Below, piece by piece: positions 10,156-19,169 of a stretch of 64,000 nt of DNA. Every line of letters begins with the position of its first letter. Position 1 is the first letter of the stretch. The notes beneath the pieces were generated by a model. It saw nothing but the letters and a program-made list of their open reading frames with translations. It was not told the origin of the DNA and did no database searches. This stretch comes from Elusimicrobiota bacterium (GTDB lineage Bacteria > Elusimicrobiota > Elusimicrobia > UBA1565 > UBA9628). Location of the stretch: contig CP096137.1 of the NCBI GenBank assembly GCA_023213235.1, positions 3,040,908 to 3,104,907 of the forward strand. Reading direction: 5' to 3'. Both the position numbers and the translations under genes were made by a program.

Positions 10156-11046
10156 TCACGGACGCAGCGCCGCCGCCGCGGCCGCGCGCAGCACGGGATC
10201 GACGGACTCGGCCGACGGGGTGATCACCCACACCTCGTGCTGGAGCCCGGTGCTCGCCGGCCCCACGCGCACGAGGGCACCGCTCGCGAGGTCGCGCGCC
10301 GCCGCGGTCTTGTGCAGGGCGGCCACGCCGCGCCCGCGGCGCGCGAGCGTCTGCAGGAGGTCGGTGTCCTCGCTCTCCGCGACCGTGACGGGCTTGACGC
10401 CGCGCTCGCGCAGCCAGCGCTCGACCTCCCGGCGCGGGGCGTAGTCCTGGGTGCGGAACAGCATCGGCGCCTCCTGGCCGGAGCGCGGAAAGCCGCCGAG
10501 CGACTCGGCGAGCGCGGGCGCGGCGACGAACTGGATGGGCAGAGTGCCCACCCGTCGCGCCCGGAAGCCCGCGCCGAGCTGGGCGGTCAGGTCGACGCCG
10601 AGGACCGCGACGTCGAGGCGGCGGCGCGCGAGGCGCTCGCGGATGTCGTCGCGCGGGCCGACGTAGACGGTCACGGCGGCGTTCGGGATCGCGGTCAGGC
10701 GGTCGATGAAGGTCAGGGCCGCCTCGCTGCCGAGCGCGGAGGACACCCCGAGGCGGACCTCGGTCGGTCGGGCCCCGGCGCCGGCGCGCAGCGCGGCCGA
10801 CAGCGCCGCTCCGTGCGCGAAGATCTTCTCGCAGTGCTCGAAGACGACGCGTCCCCCGGCCGTCAGCTCCAGGCCCGAGCGCGTGCGGTCGAGCAGCGCG
10901 CGCCCGAGCGAGCGCTCGAGGCTCTTGAGCTGGAGGCTCAGCGCCGACTGCGAGAGGTGGAGCTCCTGGGCGGCCGCGGTCACGCGTCCGGCGCGCGCGC
11001 AGACCCAGAAATAATAAAGGTGATGGTAGTTGAGGTCTGTCGGCAT
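10156..11046 (-). CDS. LysR-family regulator, NhaR-like
   Basis: A 296-residue LysR-type regulator. The N-terminal winged helix (LNYHHLYYFWVCARAGRVTA) carries the YxHLYYFW signature typical of NhaR. Residues 90-290 form the periplasmic-binding-protein-like effector domain. It is divergent from otsA across an unusually AT-rich 130-bp gap, the normal arrangement for a LysR regulator and its target. Control of otsA in response to salt or osmotic stress is therefore plausible but inferred. No Shine-Dalgarno precedes the ATG. Confidence 0.85.
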   Translation of the reverse strand: MPTDLNYHHLYYFWVCARAGRVTAAAQELHLSQSALSLQLKSLERSLGRALLDRTRSGLELTAGGRVVFEHCEKIFAHGAALSAALRAGAGARPTEVRLGVSSALGSEAALTFIDRLTAIPNAAVTVYVGPRDDIRERLARRRLDVAVLGVDLTAQLGAGFRARRVGTLPIQFVAAPALAESLGGFPRSGQEAPMLFRTQDYAPRREVERWLRERGVKPVTVAESEDTDLLQTLARRGRGVAALHKTAAARDLASGALVRVGPASTGLQHEVWVITPSAESVDPVLRAAAAAALRP

Positions 11047-11098
11047 ATTAATTATTTAAATTGAACTATTTTCTTCCATCTATTTTACTATAGATTCC
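11043..11098. promoter_or_regulatory. AT-rich divergent promoter region
   Basis: This block is strikingly AT-rich against its surroundings. On the plus strand TTGAAC (11061-11066) is 19 bp from TACTAT (11086-11091), the best otsA promoter I can place. The minus strand offers TA-rich boxes just before the lysR ATG. The hexamer assignment is uncertain. Confidence 0.45.
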
Positions 11099-11130
11099 GC
11101 TTCATGTATCCTATGTCGACGGAACAAGGG

Positions 11131-11148
11131 TCCGGGCGCGCGCCCGGA
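11131..11148. repeat. 18-bp perfect palindrome in the otsA leader
   Basis: TCCGGGCGCGCGCCCGGA is a perfect palindrome between the putative otsA promoter and the preferred start at 11182. A second short hairpin (GGATGG...CCATCC, 11155-11174) follows. It may be an operator or an RNA structure controlling translation. Confidence 0.6.
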
Positions 11149-11181
11149 GGATATGGATGGTCGGGCCGCCATCCGCCGACC

Positions 11182-13383
11182 ATGCGCGTCACTTTTAGGC
11201 TCGTCGTCTCCATCGTCCTCGCCGCCGCCGCGGTCTCCGCCGGCTGGACCTTCTTCTCGGCCCGCGCCGAACGCGCCCGGCTGATCGATGAGCTCGATCA
11301 CCGCGGCTCGCTGCTCGCCGAAGGCCTGCGTGAGGCGGCCGAACCGCTGGCCAAGCGCGCCGACGCGAAGGCTCTCGAGCGCATCGCGGGGCGCTTCGGG
11401 GGACGAGAGCGCCTGCGCGGCGTCTCCCTGCACCGCCCCGACGGCACCGCCGTCGCGGCGACTTCCGGGCTGCCGCCCACGGCTCCGCCGCCCCGCGAGG
11501 GCCGTCCTTTCGACTGCGGCCTGCTCGACGACGGCTCGCTTCACAGATGCACGGCGCCGCTCGAAGAATCGCCGGGCTTCATCGCCGTGTTCCACGGCGC
11601 GGCGCACGTCGAAGCGGGCGTCCGCGAGGTGTGGCGGCGCGGCTTCATGAGGCTCCTGACCCAGGTGCTGCTCATGAGCGCGATCACGCTGTGGATCGTT
11701 CACCTGGACGTTTTGGCCCCCATCGAGCGCACCGTCGAGTGGATGAGGCTGCTGCGCGCAGGCGAGGATCCCGGTCCCGCCCCGCCCCAGGGCAGCGTGC
11801 TCGGACCGCTCGCGCGGGAGGCGACGAAGCTCGCGCGCAGCCTCGAGACGGCGCGCGCCGCCGCCGAAGAAGAGGCGCGCCTGCGCCACGCGGGGCACGC
11901 GCTGTGGACGCCGGAGCGGCTGAAGGAGCACACGAAGGACAGACTGCGCGGCAAGCCGATGATCGTCGTCGCCAACCGCGAGCCGTACCTGCACGTGCGC
12001 AAGGACGGCGCCGTGACGGTGCTACGCCCCGCGAGCGGACTCGTCGCGGGCGTGGAGCCCATACTCAAGGCCTGCGGCGGCACCTGGGTCGCGCATGGCG
12101 CCGGCGACGCCGATCGGGAGACCGTCGACTCCTCCGACCGCGTGCGCGTGCCGCCCGAGGAGCCGCGCTACTCTCTGCGGCGCGTGTGGCTGACGCGTGA
12201 GCAGGAGGAGGGCTATTACTACGGCTTCGCCAACGAGGGCCTCTGGCCGCTGTGCCACATCGCCCACGCCCGCCCGCAGTTCCGCGAGCAGGACTGGAAG
12301 CAGTATCACGCGGTCAATCGCCTGTTCGCCGACGCGGTCCTCACCGAGATCGAGGGAGTCGAGGAGCCCTGCGTCCTCATCCAGGACTACCATTTCGCGC
12401 TGCTCCCTCGCATGATAAAGGAAGCGCGTCCGGACGCGCGCGTGTCGCTGTTCTGGCACATCCCGTGGCCCAACCCCGAGGCGTTCGGCATCTGCCCATG
12501 GCAGCGCGAGATCCTAGACGGGATGCTGGGCGCCGACGTGGTCGGCTTCCACATCCAGTATCACTGCAACAACTTCCTCGAGACCGTCGACCGCGCGCTC
12601 GAGTGCCGCATCGACTGGGAGCGCTTCGCCGTGCGCCGCGGCGGGCACGCGACGCTCGTCAAGCCGTACCCGATCAGCGTGGCTCTGGAAGAGAACGCGG
12701 GCCCGCCGCCGTCGAAGGAGGAACTGTTGCGCTCGATCGGCGCGCGGGGAACGCTCCTCGTCCTCGGCGTCGACCGCCTCGACTACACGAAGGGCATCCT
12801 GGAGCGCTTCCTCGCCGTCGAGCGCTTCCTCGAGGACAATCCGGCGTACGTCGGCCGATTCGTCTTCGTCGAGCTCGGCGCTCCCAGCCGCACGACGATC
12901 CCGCGGTACCGGGATTTCGTCGAGGAGGTCAAGCGCGAGGCGCTGCGGATCAACGCCCGCTTCGACACCAAGGATACCCGCGGCTGGCGCCCGATCGTGC
13001 TCGCGGTCGGACACCACGAGCGGACCGAGGTCGCGCGCTGGTACCGCGTCGCCGACGCGTGCGTCGTCACCTCGCTGCACGACGGCATGAACCTCGTGGC
13101 CAAGGAGTACGTCGCCTCCGACCGTGAGGAGCCCGGAACGCTGATCCTGAGCCGCTTCACGGGCGCATCGCGCGAACTGCGGGACGCCCTGATCGTCAAT
13201 CCCTACGACGTCGAGCGGGTCGCGGCCGCGCTGCGCCAGGCGATCGAGATGGAGCCCGAGGAGCGCCGCCGCCGCTGGGAGTCGATGCGCGAGGCCGTCC
13301 GCGAGCACAACATCTACCGCTGGGGCGCGCGCCTCGTCGACGATCTTTCCCGCGCGCGCCCTGCGGGCGCCGCCTCCACCTGA
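11182..13383 (+). CDS. otsA: Membrane-anchored trehalose-6-phosphate synthase with N-terminal sensor-like region
   Basis: Makes trehalose-6-phosphate from UDP-glucose and glucose-6-phosphate. The C-terminal ~470 residues are a GT20 domain: VANREPYLHVR, QDYHFALLPR, FWHIPWPNPEAFG, GVDRLDYTKGILERF and TSLHDGMNLVAKEYVASD carry the donor- and acceptor-binding residues. Ahead of it lie a signal anchor (VTFRLVVSIVLAAAAVSAG), a roughly 130-residue extracytoplasmic region, a second membrane helix (LLTQVLLMSAITLWIVHL) and a HAMP-like helical linker, the layout of a sensor kinase or chemoreceptor. Start 11182 is preferred because codons 11104-11181 have poor third-position GC; 11104 is the alternative. 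Its 3' end overlaps otsB by 70 bp. Confidence 0.88.
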   Translation: MRVTFRLVVSIVLAAAAVSAGWTFFSARAERARLIDELDHRGSLLAEGLREAAEPLAKRADAKALERIAGRFGGRERLRGVSLHRPDGTAVAATSGLPPTAPPPREGRPFDCGLLDDGSLHRCTAPLEESPGFIAVFHGAAHVEAGVREVWRRGFMRLLTQVLLMSAITLWIVHLDVLAPIERTVEWMRLLRAGEDPGPAPPQGSVLGPLAREATKLARSLETARAAAEEEARLRHAGHALWTPERLKEHTKDRLRGKPMIVVANREPYLHVRKDGAVTVLRPASGLVAGVEPILKACGGTWVAHGAGDADRETVDSSDRVRVPPEEPRYSLRRVWLTREQEEGYYYGFANEGLWPLCHIAHARPQFREQDWKQYHAVNRLFADAVLTEIEGVEEPCVLIQDYHFALLPRMIKEARPDARVSLFWHIPWPNPEAFGICPWQREILDGMLGADVVGFHIQYHCNNFLETVDRALECRIDWERFAVRRGGHATLVKPYPISVALEENAGPPPSKEELLRSIGARGTLLVLGVDRLDYTKGILERFLAVERFLEDNPAYVGRFVFVELGAPSRTTIPRYRDFVEEVKREALRINARFDTKDTRGWRPIVLAVGHHERTEVARWYRVADACVVTSLHDGMNLVAKEYVASDREEPGTLILSRFTGASRELRDALIVNPYDVERVAAALRQAIEMEPEERRRRWESMREAVREHNIYRWGARLVDDLSRARPAGAAST

Positions 13384-14168
13384 AGCCGCGCCTCCAGCGC
13401 CGCCGTGAGCAGCTCGTCGACGGCCTCGACGCCGTGCAGGCGCCAGCGCGCCGACGTCTCGCCCGGCCCGACCCTCACGCACCAGGCCTCGCGGCCGAGG
13501 CGGCGGAAGCCCTCCTCGTCGGTGTGGTCGTCCCCGACGAAAAGGATGCGCGCCCCGAGGCCGGCCTGCGCGTACTCGATGAGGTGGCCCTTGCCCCAGG
13601 CGACGAGGGGACGCAGTTCCCAGAGCATGAGGCCCGGCGCCACGCGCCAGCCGGGCGGGGCCAGGGACTCGAGCAGCGCGCGCAAGGGCTCGGGGTCGCG
13701 CCGCACCGACGGGGCCCGGCGCCAATGCACCGAGACGGTCGCCGTCTTGAGCTCGACGGCGACGCCCTTGAGACGCTTCGTCGCCTTGCGGGCCGCGCGC
13801 GCGAGGGCGCGGGCGTGCCGCGCGAGCTCGTCGAGGGCCGGGTGCTTCCACGGCGGCCCCATGCCCTCGAACTCGAGGCCGTGGTCGCCGGCGAGCGCGG
13901 CCCCGGTGCCCGCGGCGGCGCGGCGAAGGAATCGCAGCGCGCGGCCGCTGACGATCAAGGTCCTCGTGCGCTTGGCCTCGCCGAGGCGCTTGAGCAGGGA
14001 GCGCGTCCGGTCCGACATGCGCGCCTGGCCGGGAAACCGGCGGATCGGCGAGAGGACCCCGTCGAAGTCGAACGCCGCGAGCAGGGGCTCGCCGCGCAAG
14101 GCGGACGCGCGGACCTCCCGGAGGAGGCCGGCGGGCACGGCGGAAGCCTTCCGCGGACGCGGCGTCAT
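13314..14168 (-). CDS. otsB: Trehalose-6-phosphate phosphatase
   Basis: A 284-residue HAD-superfamily enzyme that releases trehalose from trehalose-6-phosphate. LAAFDFDGVLSPI is the DxD nucleophile motif; TLIVSGRAL, GDHGLEFEG and VSVHWR are OtsB cap and substrate motifs; FVGDDHTDEEGFRRL is the metal-binding motif IV. It pairs with otsA but is convergent with it, and its last ~23 codons are antisense to the otsA 3' end. Co-transcription is therefore impossible, and mutual interference is possible. The true tail may be shorter, since the final Arg-rich codons look unconserved. Confidence 0.9.
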   Translation of the reverse strand: MTPRPRKASAVPAGLLREVRASALRGEPLLAAFDFDGVLSPIRRFPGQARMSDRTRSLLKRLGEAKRTRTLIVSGRALRFLRRAAAGTGAALAGDHGLEFEGMGPPWKHPALDELARHARALARAARKATKRLKGVAVELKTATVSVHWRRAPSVRRDPEPLRALLESLAPPGWRVAPGLMLWELRPLVAWGKGHLIEYAQAGLGARILFVGDDHTDEEGFRRLGREAWCVRVGPGETSARWRLHGVEAVDELLTAALEARLQVEAAPAGRARERSSTRRAPQR

Positions 14169-14229
14169 GCGAGAGGAAGTATACCCGTGAATTTTCGAGA
14201 TTTCTTCGCGGAAATGACGAGAATTTGTC

Positions 14230-15101
14230 TCAGTCCCGGCTGGCGGCCCACATGCCGCCGAGCACGAGCGCGCCGCCGGCCATGCTCCAGCCCGTGAACT
14301 TGTCCCCCTGCAGGAAGACGCCCAGCAGCACGCCGACGACGGGCTGGAGGAAGATGAAGTTCGCGACCTTCGAGGCCTCGACCTTCACGAGCGCCGCGTT
14401 CCACAGGATGACGGCGAGGAAGCCGCCCATCGCCGCGAGATAGACGGCCGCGGCCCACGACGCGGCTGGCACGGCGCCCCAGGAGGCGGGCGACGCGCCG
14501 GGCAGAGCCCAGGCCGCGACGCCGAAGAAGCCGATGATCGAGGTCGCCGCGGTGAAGTCGAGCGGCTCGACGCGCTTGAGCGCCGACTTGCCGAGCACGC
14601 TGTAGAGCGCCCAGCAGACGCCGTGGAACGCGAGGATCAGGTCGCCCTTCAGCCGCGCCGTGAACGCGCCGCCGAGCGTCGGCGGCCCCTGGAAGGCGAT
14701 CAGCATCGCGCCGGTCAGACCGAACACGAGCGAGGCGATCTTCAGCGGCGTGAGCGCCTCGCGGAGGAAGACGGCCGAGAGCAGCACGATCGCGACGGGC
14801 TCCATGCCGACGAGCAGCGACGCGCTCGTCGACGACGACATCTTGACCCCGTAGGTGCCCAGCGCCAGCGGCAGCGCGTAGCCGAAGAGCCCCACCGCGA
14901 GCATGCGCGCCCAGTCCCCCTCGTCGCCTGCAAGAGGCGCAGGCGCCCGCGCCAGGCCAGCGGGACGAACAGGCCCGCGCACACGGCCATGCGCACCACG
15001 AGCAGGTCCTTCTCGGGGAAGCCGCGCAGGGCGGCCGTCGTGACCGCGTACGTGGAGCCTCCGAGCACGTTGGAGGCCGCGATCATCAGGTACGGATGCA
15101 C
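14230..15101 (-). CDS. EamA/DMT-family transporter (frameshifted)
   Basis: A drug/metabolite transporter with about ten membrane helices in two EamA repeats. The first helices (YLMIAASNVLGGSTYAV) lie in one frame; the rest (RMLAVGLFGYALPLALGTYG to WSMAGGALVLGGMWAA) follow after a break near 14930. One missing G in a five-G run restores TRGDWARML. Many relatives export amino acids or nucleosides, but the substrate cannot be read from sequence. The GTG start is 7 nt after the ispDF stop, so it is the last gene of that operon. Confidence 0.85.
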
Positions 15102-15108
15102 GGGTCGC

Positions 15109-16263
15109 TCAGCGCGCCAGGACTGTGGCGACCGCGTGGCAGGCGATCGCCTCGCCGCGGCCGATCGCGTCGAGGCCCTCGTTGCTCTTGGCCTTGAGGC
15201 TGACGCGGGACTCGGGAAGCCCGAACACGGCGGCCAGCGACTTCTTCATCGCCTCGTAGTGCGGCTTGAGCTTCGGCTCCTCGGCGATGAGCGTGGCGTC
15301 GAGATGAATGATCTCGCCGCCGAAGGCGGCGACCTTGCCCAGCGTGTTGGCCACGATCTCCTTCGAGTTCAGGCCCTTGAACTTCGGATCGCCGGGCGGA
15401 AACGCGATGCCGATCTCGCCGAGACCGAGCGCGCCGAGAACGGCGTCGCAGCACGCGTGAAGGACGGCGTCTCCGTCGGAATGCCCCAACAGGCCCTTCG
15501 TATGGGGCAGCTTCACGCCGGCCAAGATCAGGTCCCGTCCAGGCACCAGCTTGTGGATGTCGTAGCCGAAGCCCGTCCGGCTCTCGCGCCGGCCGCCGCC
15601 GCGCGCCTCGAGGATCGCCGTTGCCATCGTCAGGTCCTCCGGAGTGGTGATCTTGAAGTTCTCGTAGCTCGACTCGACGACCGCGACCTTCTGGCCGCAG
15701 CGCTCGACGAGCTGGCTTTCGTCGGTCGCGTCGGCGTCCGACGCGAATGTCTCGAGCGCCGTCTTGAGGACCGAGTACGTGTAGGTCTGAGGCGTCTGCG
15801 CGGCCCAGAACGTCGCGCGGTCGGGCGTGCCGGACACGGTCTTGGCCCCTTTCTCGACGACCTTCAAGGTGTCCTTGACCGGGACGGCCGCGACGGCCGC
15901 GCCGGACTTCGCCGCCTCGGCGAGCGTGGCGCGCACGATCTCGGCTGTGATCAGCGAGCGGGCGCCGTCGTGGACGGCGACGACCTCGACGCCCTTCGGA
16001 AGGGCCGCGAAGCCGTTGCGCACGCTCCCCATGCGCGTTTGGCCGGCGCGTACAACGACGACTTTCGGGTGGGCCAAACGCTTTGCGTGAGCATCATACG
16101 CCTCGTCGCCCAGCACGAGAACGACGGATTCGATTTCAGGCATGCCAAGGAAGCACGCGAGCGACAGCTCGGCGACGGTCGAGCCGCCGAGCGGCAGAAA
16201 CTGCTTCGGCCGGCCCATGCGCGAGCCCGACCCGCCGGAGACGACGATCGCCGCGGCTCTCAC
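15109..16263 (-). CDS. ispDF: Bifunctional IspD/IspF (MEP isoprenoid pathway)
   Basis: A fusion of two MEP-pathway enzymes in 384 residues. The N-terminal ~225 residues are IspD, which makes CDP-methylerythritol (SGGSGSRMGRPKQFLPLGG nucleotide loop; VAVHDGARSLI; DESQLVE). The C-terminal ~155 residues are IspF, which makes the cyclodiphosphate (FGYDIHKL and GHSDGDAVLHACCDAVLGAL supply the zinc Asp/His set; LKAKSNEGLDAIGRGE). The fusion is known in several phyla. The GTG start overlaps the PIN/TRAM stop as GTGA, so expression is coupled to it. Confidence 0.93.
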   Translation of the reverse strand: MRAAAIVVSGGSGSRMGRPKQFLPLGGSTVAELSLACFLGMPEIESVVLVLGDEAYDAHAKRLAHPKVVVVRAGQTRMGSVRNGFAALPKGVEVVAVHDGARSLITAEIVRATLAEAAKSGAAVAAVPVKDTLKVVEKGAKTVSGTPDRATFWAAQTPQTYTYSVLKTALETFASDADATDESQLVERCGQKVAVVESSYENFKITTPEDLTMATAILEARGGGRRESRTGFGYDIHKLVPGRDLILAGVKLPHTKGLLGHSDGDAVLHACCDAVLGALGLGEIGIAFPPGDPKFKGLNSKEIVANTLGKVAAFGGEIIHLDATLIAEEPKLKPHYEAMKKSLAAVFGLPESRVSLKAKSNEGLDAIGRGEAIACHAVATVLAR

Positions 16264-17261
16264 GCCGCGGGCTGGCGCTCCGCGGGCTTGGCCTTCGCGA
16301 AGATCATGCGCCCGTTGGAGGTCTGGTGGATCGAGGTCACCGTCGCCTCGACGCGCTTGCCGACCTGGCGCCGCCCGTCCTCGACGACGACCATCGTCCC
16401 GTCGTCGAGATAGCCGACGCCCTGCTCGCGCTCCTTGCCGTCCTTCATGACGAAGACGCTCATCGCCTCGCCGGGGAGGACGACGGTCTTGAGCGCCGAG
16501 GACAGGTCGTTGACGTTGAGCACGGTCACGCCCTCGAGGGTGGCGACCTTGTTGACGTTGAAGTCGGTCGTGACGATCTTCGCGCCCATCTCGCGCGCGA
16601 GCTTGACCACCTTGCCTTCCACTTCCTGAATCTCGGGAATGTCCTTGTCGAGGATGCGGACCGGCACCACGCGTCCTTCCTGCAGACGCGCAAGGATGTC
16701 GAGGCCGCGGCGGCCGCGCGCGCGCTTCATCGGGTCCTCGGAGTCGGCGAGGCGGTGCAGGTCGGTCAGCACGAAGCGGGGGACCACGATGGTGCCCGAG
16801 AGGAAGTGGGTCTCGACGACCTCGGCGACGCGGCCGTCGATGATCGCGTTGCCGTCGAGGATCTTGAGGTCGGAGCCGCGCTTCTTGCCCATCTTGAGCA
16901 GGTCCTTGTCGAGATCGTCGAGCTCCGGGAACTTGCGGATCGCGATGACGAGGCCCAGCACGCCGAACGCGAAGAAGCGCAACAGCGCGAACTTGTCCCA
17001 GGTCTTGTAGATCTCCTCGTTGCCGATCTGGAACACCATGTAGTCGAGCAGGCGCGCGACGATGATGCCGACCGCGGTGCCGAGCACGCCGGCCATGATC
17101 GTGAGGAGGTTCAGCTCGGCGATCAGGTACTCGACGCCGACGATCGCGAGGCCGACGGCGACGCCGATGCCGATGCCGGCGGGGTTCGGGGAGATCTTGC
17201 CGAAGTAGACGATGACGGGACAGATGATGACGACGCCCAGACGAAACAGCCATGTATACAT
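16260..17261 (-). CDS. Integral membrane PIN/TRAM-domain RNase-like protein
   Basis: About 333 residues. Four membrane helices (YTWLFRLGVVIICPVIVYFG and following, residues 1-120) precede a PIN nuclease domain beginning KILDGNAIIDGRV with acidic residues (D, ETHF, TTDFNVNKVA), then a TRAM-like RNA-binding domain (VGYLDDGTMVVVEDG...GKRVEATVTS). This is the YacL-type architecture commonly placed next to ispD. It is probably a membrane-tethered RNase. ATG 17261 is chosen because GGAGG lies 7 nt upstream and the first helix starts there; an in-frame start at 17333 would add an unsupported extension. Confidence 0.88.
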   Translation of the reverse strand: MYTWLFRLGVVIICPVIVYFGKISPNPAGIGIGVAVGLAIVGVEYLIAELNLLTIMAGVLGTAVGIIVARLLDYMVFQIGNEEIYKTWDKFALLRFFAFGVLGLVIAIRKFPELDDLDKDLLKMGKKRGSDLKILDGNAIIDGRVAEVVETHFLSGTIVVPRFVLTDLHRLADSEDPMKRARGRRGLDILARLQEGRVVPVRILDKDIPEIQEVEGKVVKLAREMGAKIVTTDFNVNKVATLEGVTVLNVNDLSSALKTVVLPGEAMSVFVMKDGKEREQGVGYLDDGTMVVVEDGRRQVGKRVEATVTSIHQTSNGRMIFAKAKPAERQPAA

Positions 17262-17341
17262 AGGTATGCCTCCGACGGAGGGTATTGCGGCGGAATGAGC
17301 CCCTATTCTACGAAATACGGCGGGGTAAACCATCCGGGCGC

Positions 17342-17465
17342 GGCCGGAGGATCGAACGATCCGCGGGGGACGCGGATTGACCGCGTCCTAACGGATTCGT
17401 CCGCGACGAATAACGAATCCTAGTCGCGGCGAATCCTAGCCCGCGGATCATTCGATCCTCCGGCC
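17342..17465. repeat. Structured repeat element, copy 1
   Basis: Outer arms of 26 bp (17342-17367 and 17440-17465) are inverted repeats with one mismatch, enclosing 72 bp. Inside is a perfect 8-bp hairpin with loop ATTGA (17368-17388). A longer imperfect stem follows, in which GATTCGTCCGCGAC pairs with GTCGCGGCGAATC. The 17262-17696 gap holds this element, its second copy and nothing else I can recognise. Confidence 0.85.
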
Positions 17466-17548
17466 TCACCGGGATGATTTGAACGGCCGCATGGACGACG
17501 AAGGAGCTCGCGGCTTCGCCGCGTTACGATCCGGCTTCGGCGTGGTGA

Positions 17549-17671
17549 GGCGGCGGAATCGATGGTCCCCCGGGCTAGGATTCGCCGCGGCTAGGAGGCC
17601 GTTTTCGCCGCGGACGAATTCGTTAGGGCGGGGTCAATCCCCGCCCCCGGGGGACCATCGATTCCGCCGCC
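17549..17671. repeat. Structured repeat element, copy 2 (opposite orientation)
   Basis: Perfect 26-bp inverted arms (17549-17574 and 17646-17671) enclose 71 bp. Read on the minus strand the interior matches copy 1: an 8-bp hairpin with loop ATTGA (17626-17646), then TAACG, ATTCGTCCGCG and the shared 19-mer CGCGGCGAATCCTAGCCCG. Hairpin stem and outer arms differ in sequence from copy 1 but stay paired, indicating compensatory change. Confidence 0.85.
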
Positions 17672-17696
17672 GCGCCCGCACGAGGCGGAGCGGAGA

Positions 17697-19090
17697 CTAC
17701 TCGAGGCCGAAGGCGGATTGCGCGGCTTCGCGGAGGTCGGCGACGCCGGTGAAGGCGATGCCGAGCGTCTTGGGGAGGTCCTTCGCGGCTCTCGAGGGAA
17801 CCAGCGCTCTCTTAAAGCCGGCCTTCGCCGCCTCGCGCAAGCGCAGCTCGAGCTGCGGCACGCGGCCGATCTCGCCGAGCAAGGAGACTTCGCCGAGCAG
17901 GATCATATCGGAGGGCACCGCCTTCTCGCGCCAGGAACCGGCGACGGCGAGGCAGGCGGCGAGATCGAGCGCGGGGTCCTTGAGGCGCAGGCCGCCCGCC
18001 AGGCTCACGAAGCAGTCGCGGTCCTCGAGGCGCAGGCCGACGTGGCGCTCCATCGCGGCCAAGAGGACCAGGACGCGGTTCAAATCGAGGCCGGTGGCCA
18101 TGCGCCGGGGAAGAGGATACTTCGTGGGAACCACGAGCGCTTGCGTCTCGACGAGCACGGGGCGCGAGCCCTCGAGAGCGACGGACACGGCGCGGCCCGG
18201 CGCGGCGGTGCGGCCGAGCTCCGAGGCGAAGAACGAGGTCGCGTCCTTGACCTCCTTCAAGCCCCCTCGCCCATCTCGAAGAGGCCGAGCTCGTCGGTCG
18301 GGCCGAAGCGGTTCTTCTGGGCGCGGAGAACCCTGAGCAGATCGTGATTCTCGGTGTCGAAGTACAGCACGGTGTCGACGAGGTGCTCGAGGACCTTCGG
18401 GCCGGCGAGCGAGCCGTCCTTCGTGACGTGGCCGAGCAGGAAGACGACGGTGTCGCGCGCCTTGGCGGCGCGGACGAGCTCGGCGGCGCACTCGCGCACC
18501 TGGCCGACCGAGCCGGGCGAGGACGCGAGCCCCGGGTGCGTCACGGTCTGGATCGAGTCGAGGACCATCGCCCACGGCTTGACCTGCTCCATCGCGGAGA
18601 GGATCTTCGCGAGCGACGACTCGGACACGAGATAGAGGGACTCCGACGAGATGCCGAGACGCTTGGCGCGGCTTGAGACCTGGCGCAGGCTTTCCTCGCC
18701 GGAGGCGTACAGGAAGGCGCCCTTCTCCGCGAGCTTGGCCGCGGCCTGAAGCATCAAGGTCGACTTGCCGATGCCGGGCGGGCCGGCGAGCAGGATCACC
18801 TGGCCGGGCACCACGCCGCCGCCGAACAGGCGGTCGAGCTCGGCGATCCCGACGGGCGTGCGCTTTTCCGGCGTTTCCTTGGCGTCGGTCAGCCGCGTCA
18901 CGGCCGACGAGAACGAGGTCAGCTGGCCGACGGAGGAGGCCACGGACTCGGCGAGCGCGCCCGCGCGCGCCGCCTCGACGACCTCCTCGGCCATGGAGTT
19001 CCACTCCGAGCAGCCGGGGCATTGCCCCATCGGCTTGGACGCGGAGTGCCCGCAGGCTTGGCAGCGATAGACGGTTTTGAGTCTGGCCAT
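17697..19090 (-). CDS. radA: DNA repair protein RadA (frameshifted)
   Basis: A RecA-like branch-migration ATPase for recombinational repair. The N-terminal zinc finger (CQACGHSASKPMGQCPGC), Walker A (GPPGIGKSTLML), Walker B (MVLDSIQTV) and the RadA-specific KNRFGPTDE motif lie in one frame. The Lon-like C-terminal domain (FVSLAGGLRLKDPALDLA) lies in the next. The break near 18260 fits one G missing from a G run, restoring EMGEGGLKEV. ATG 19090 is chosen because the zinc finger starts there and a consensus promoter ends 6 nt before it. Confidence 0.93.
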
Positions 19091-19096
19091 GGCCGC

Positions 19097-19125
19097 AGTA
19101 TAGCCGATTTTTCGGTTTCGTACAA
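19097..19125 (-). promoter_or_regulatory. radA promoter, leaderless type
   Basis: Minus strand: TTGTAC (19120-19125), 17-bp spacer, TATACT (19097-19102), then 6 nt to the radA ATG. Transcription should begin at or next to the start codon. Confidence 0.8.
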
Positions 19126-19169
19126 GCGTTCGATATGGCGGACGCGTTCCATTTAAGTAGGATTGGCGC

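Noticed and set aside
12514..13851. Open frame of 445 codons antisense to otsA and out of frame with otsB
   Set aside because: Both strands are already explained by conserved trehalose enzymes; the composition is typical of a GC shadow.
16260..17333. PIN/TRAM start at 17333
   Set aside because: It would add 24 unconserved residues encoded upstream of the clear GGAGG-ATG at 17261.
17262..17696. CRISPR array
   Set aside because: The repeats are two inverted structured elements, not regularly spaced direct repeats, and no cas genes are present.
17697..19090. radA as a pseudogene
   Set aside because: All functional motifs are intact in two frames and a single missing G in a G run explains the break; the same holds for rpsR, alr and sufD. 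Assembly error is the simpler reading.
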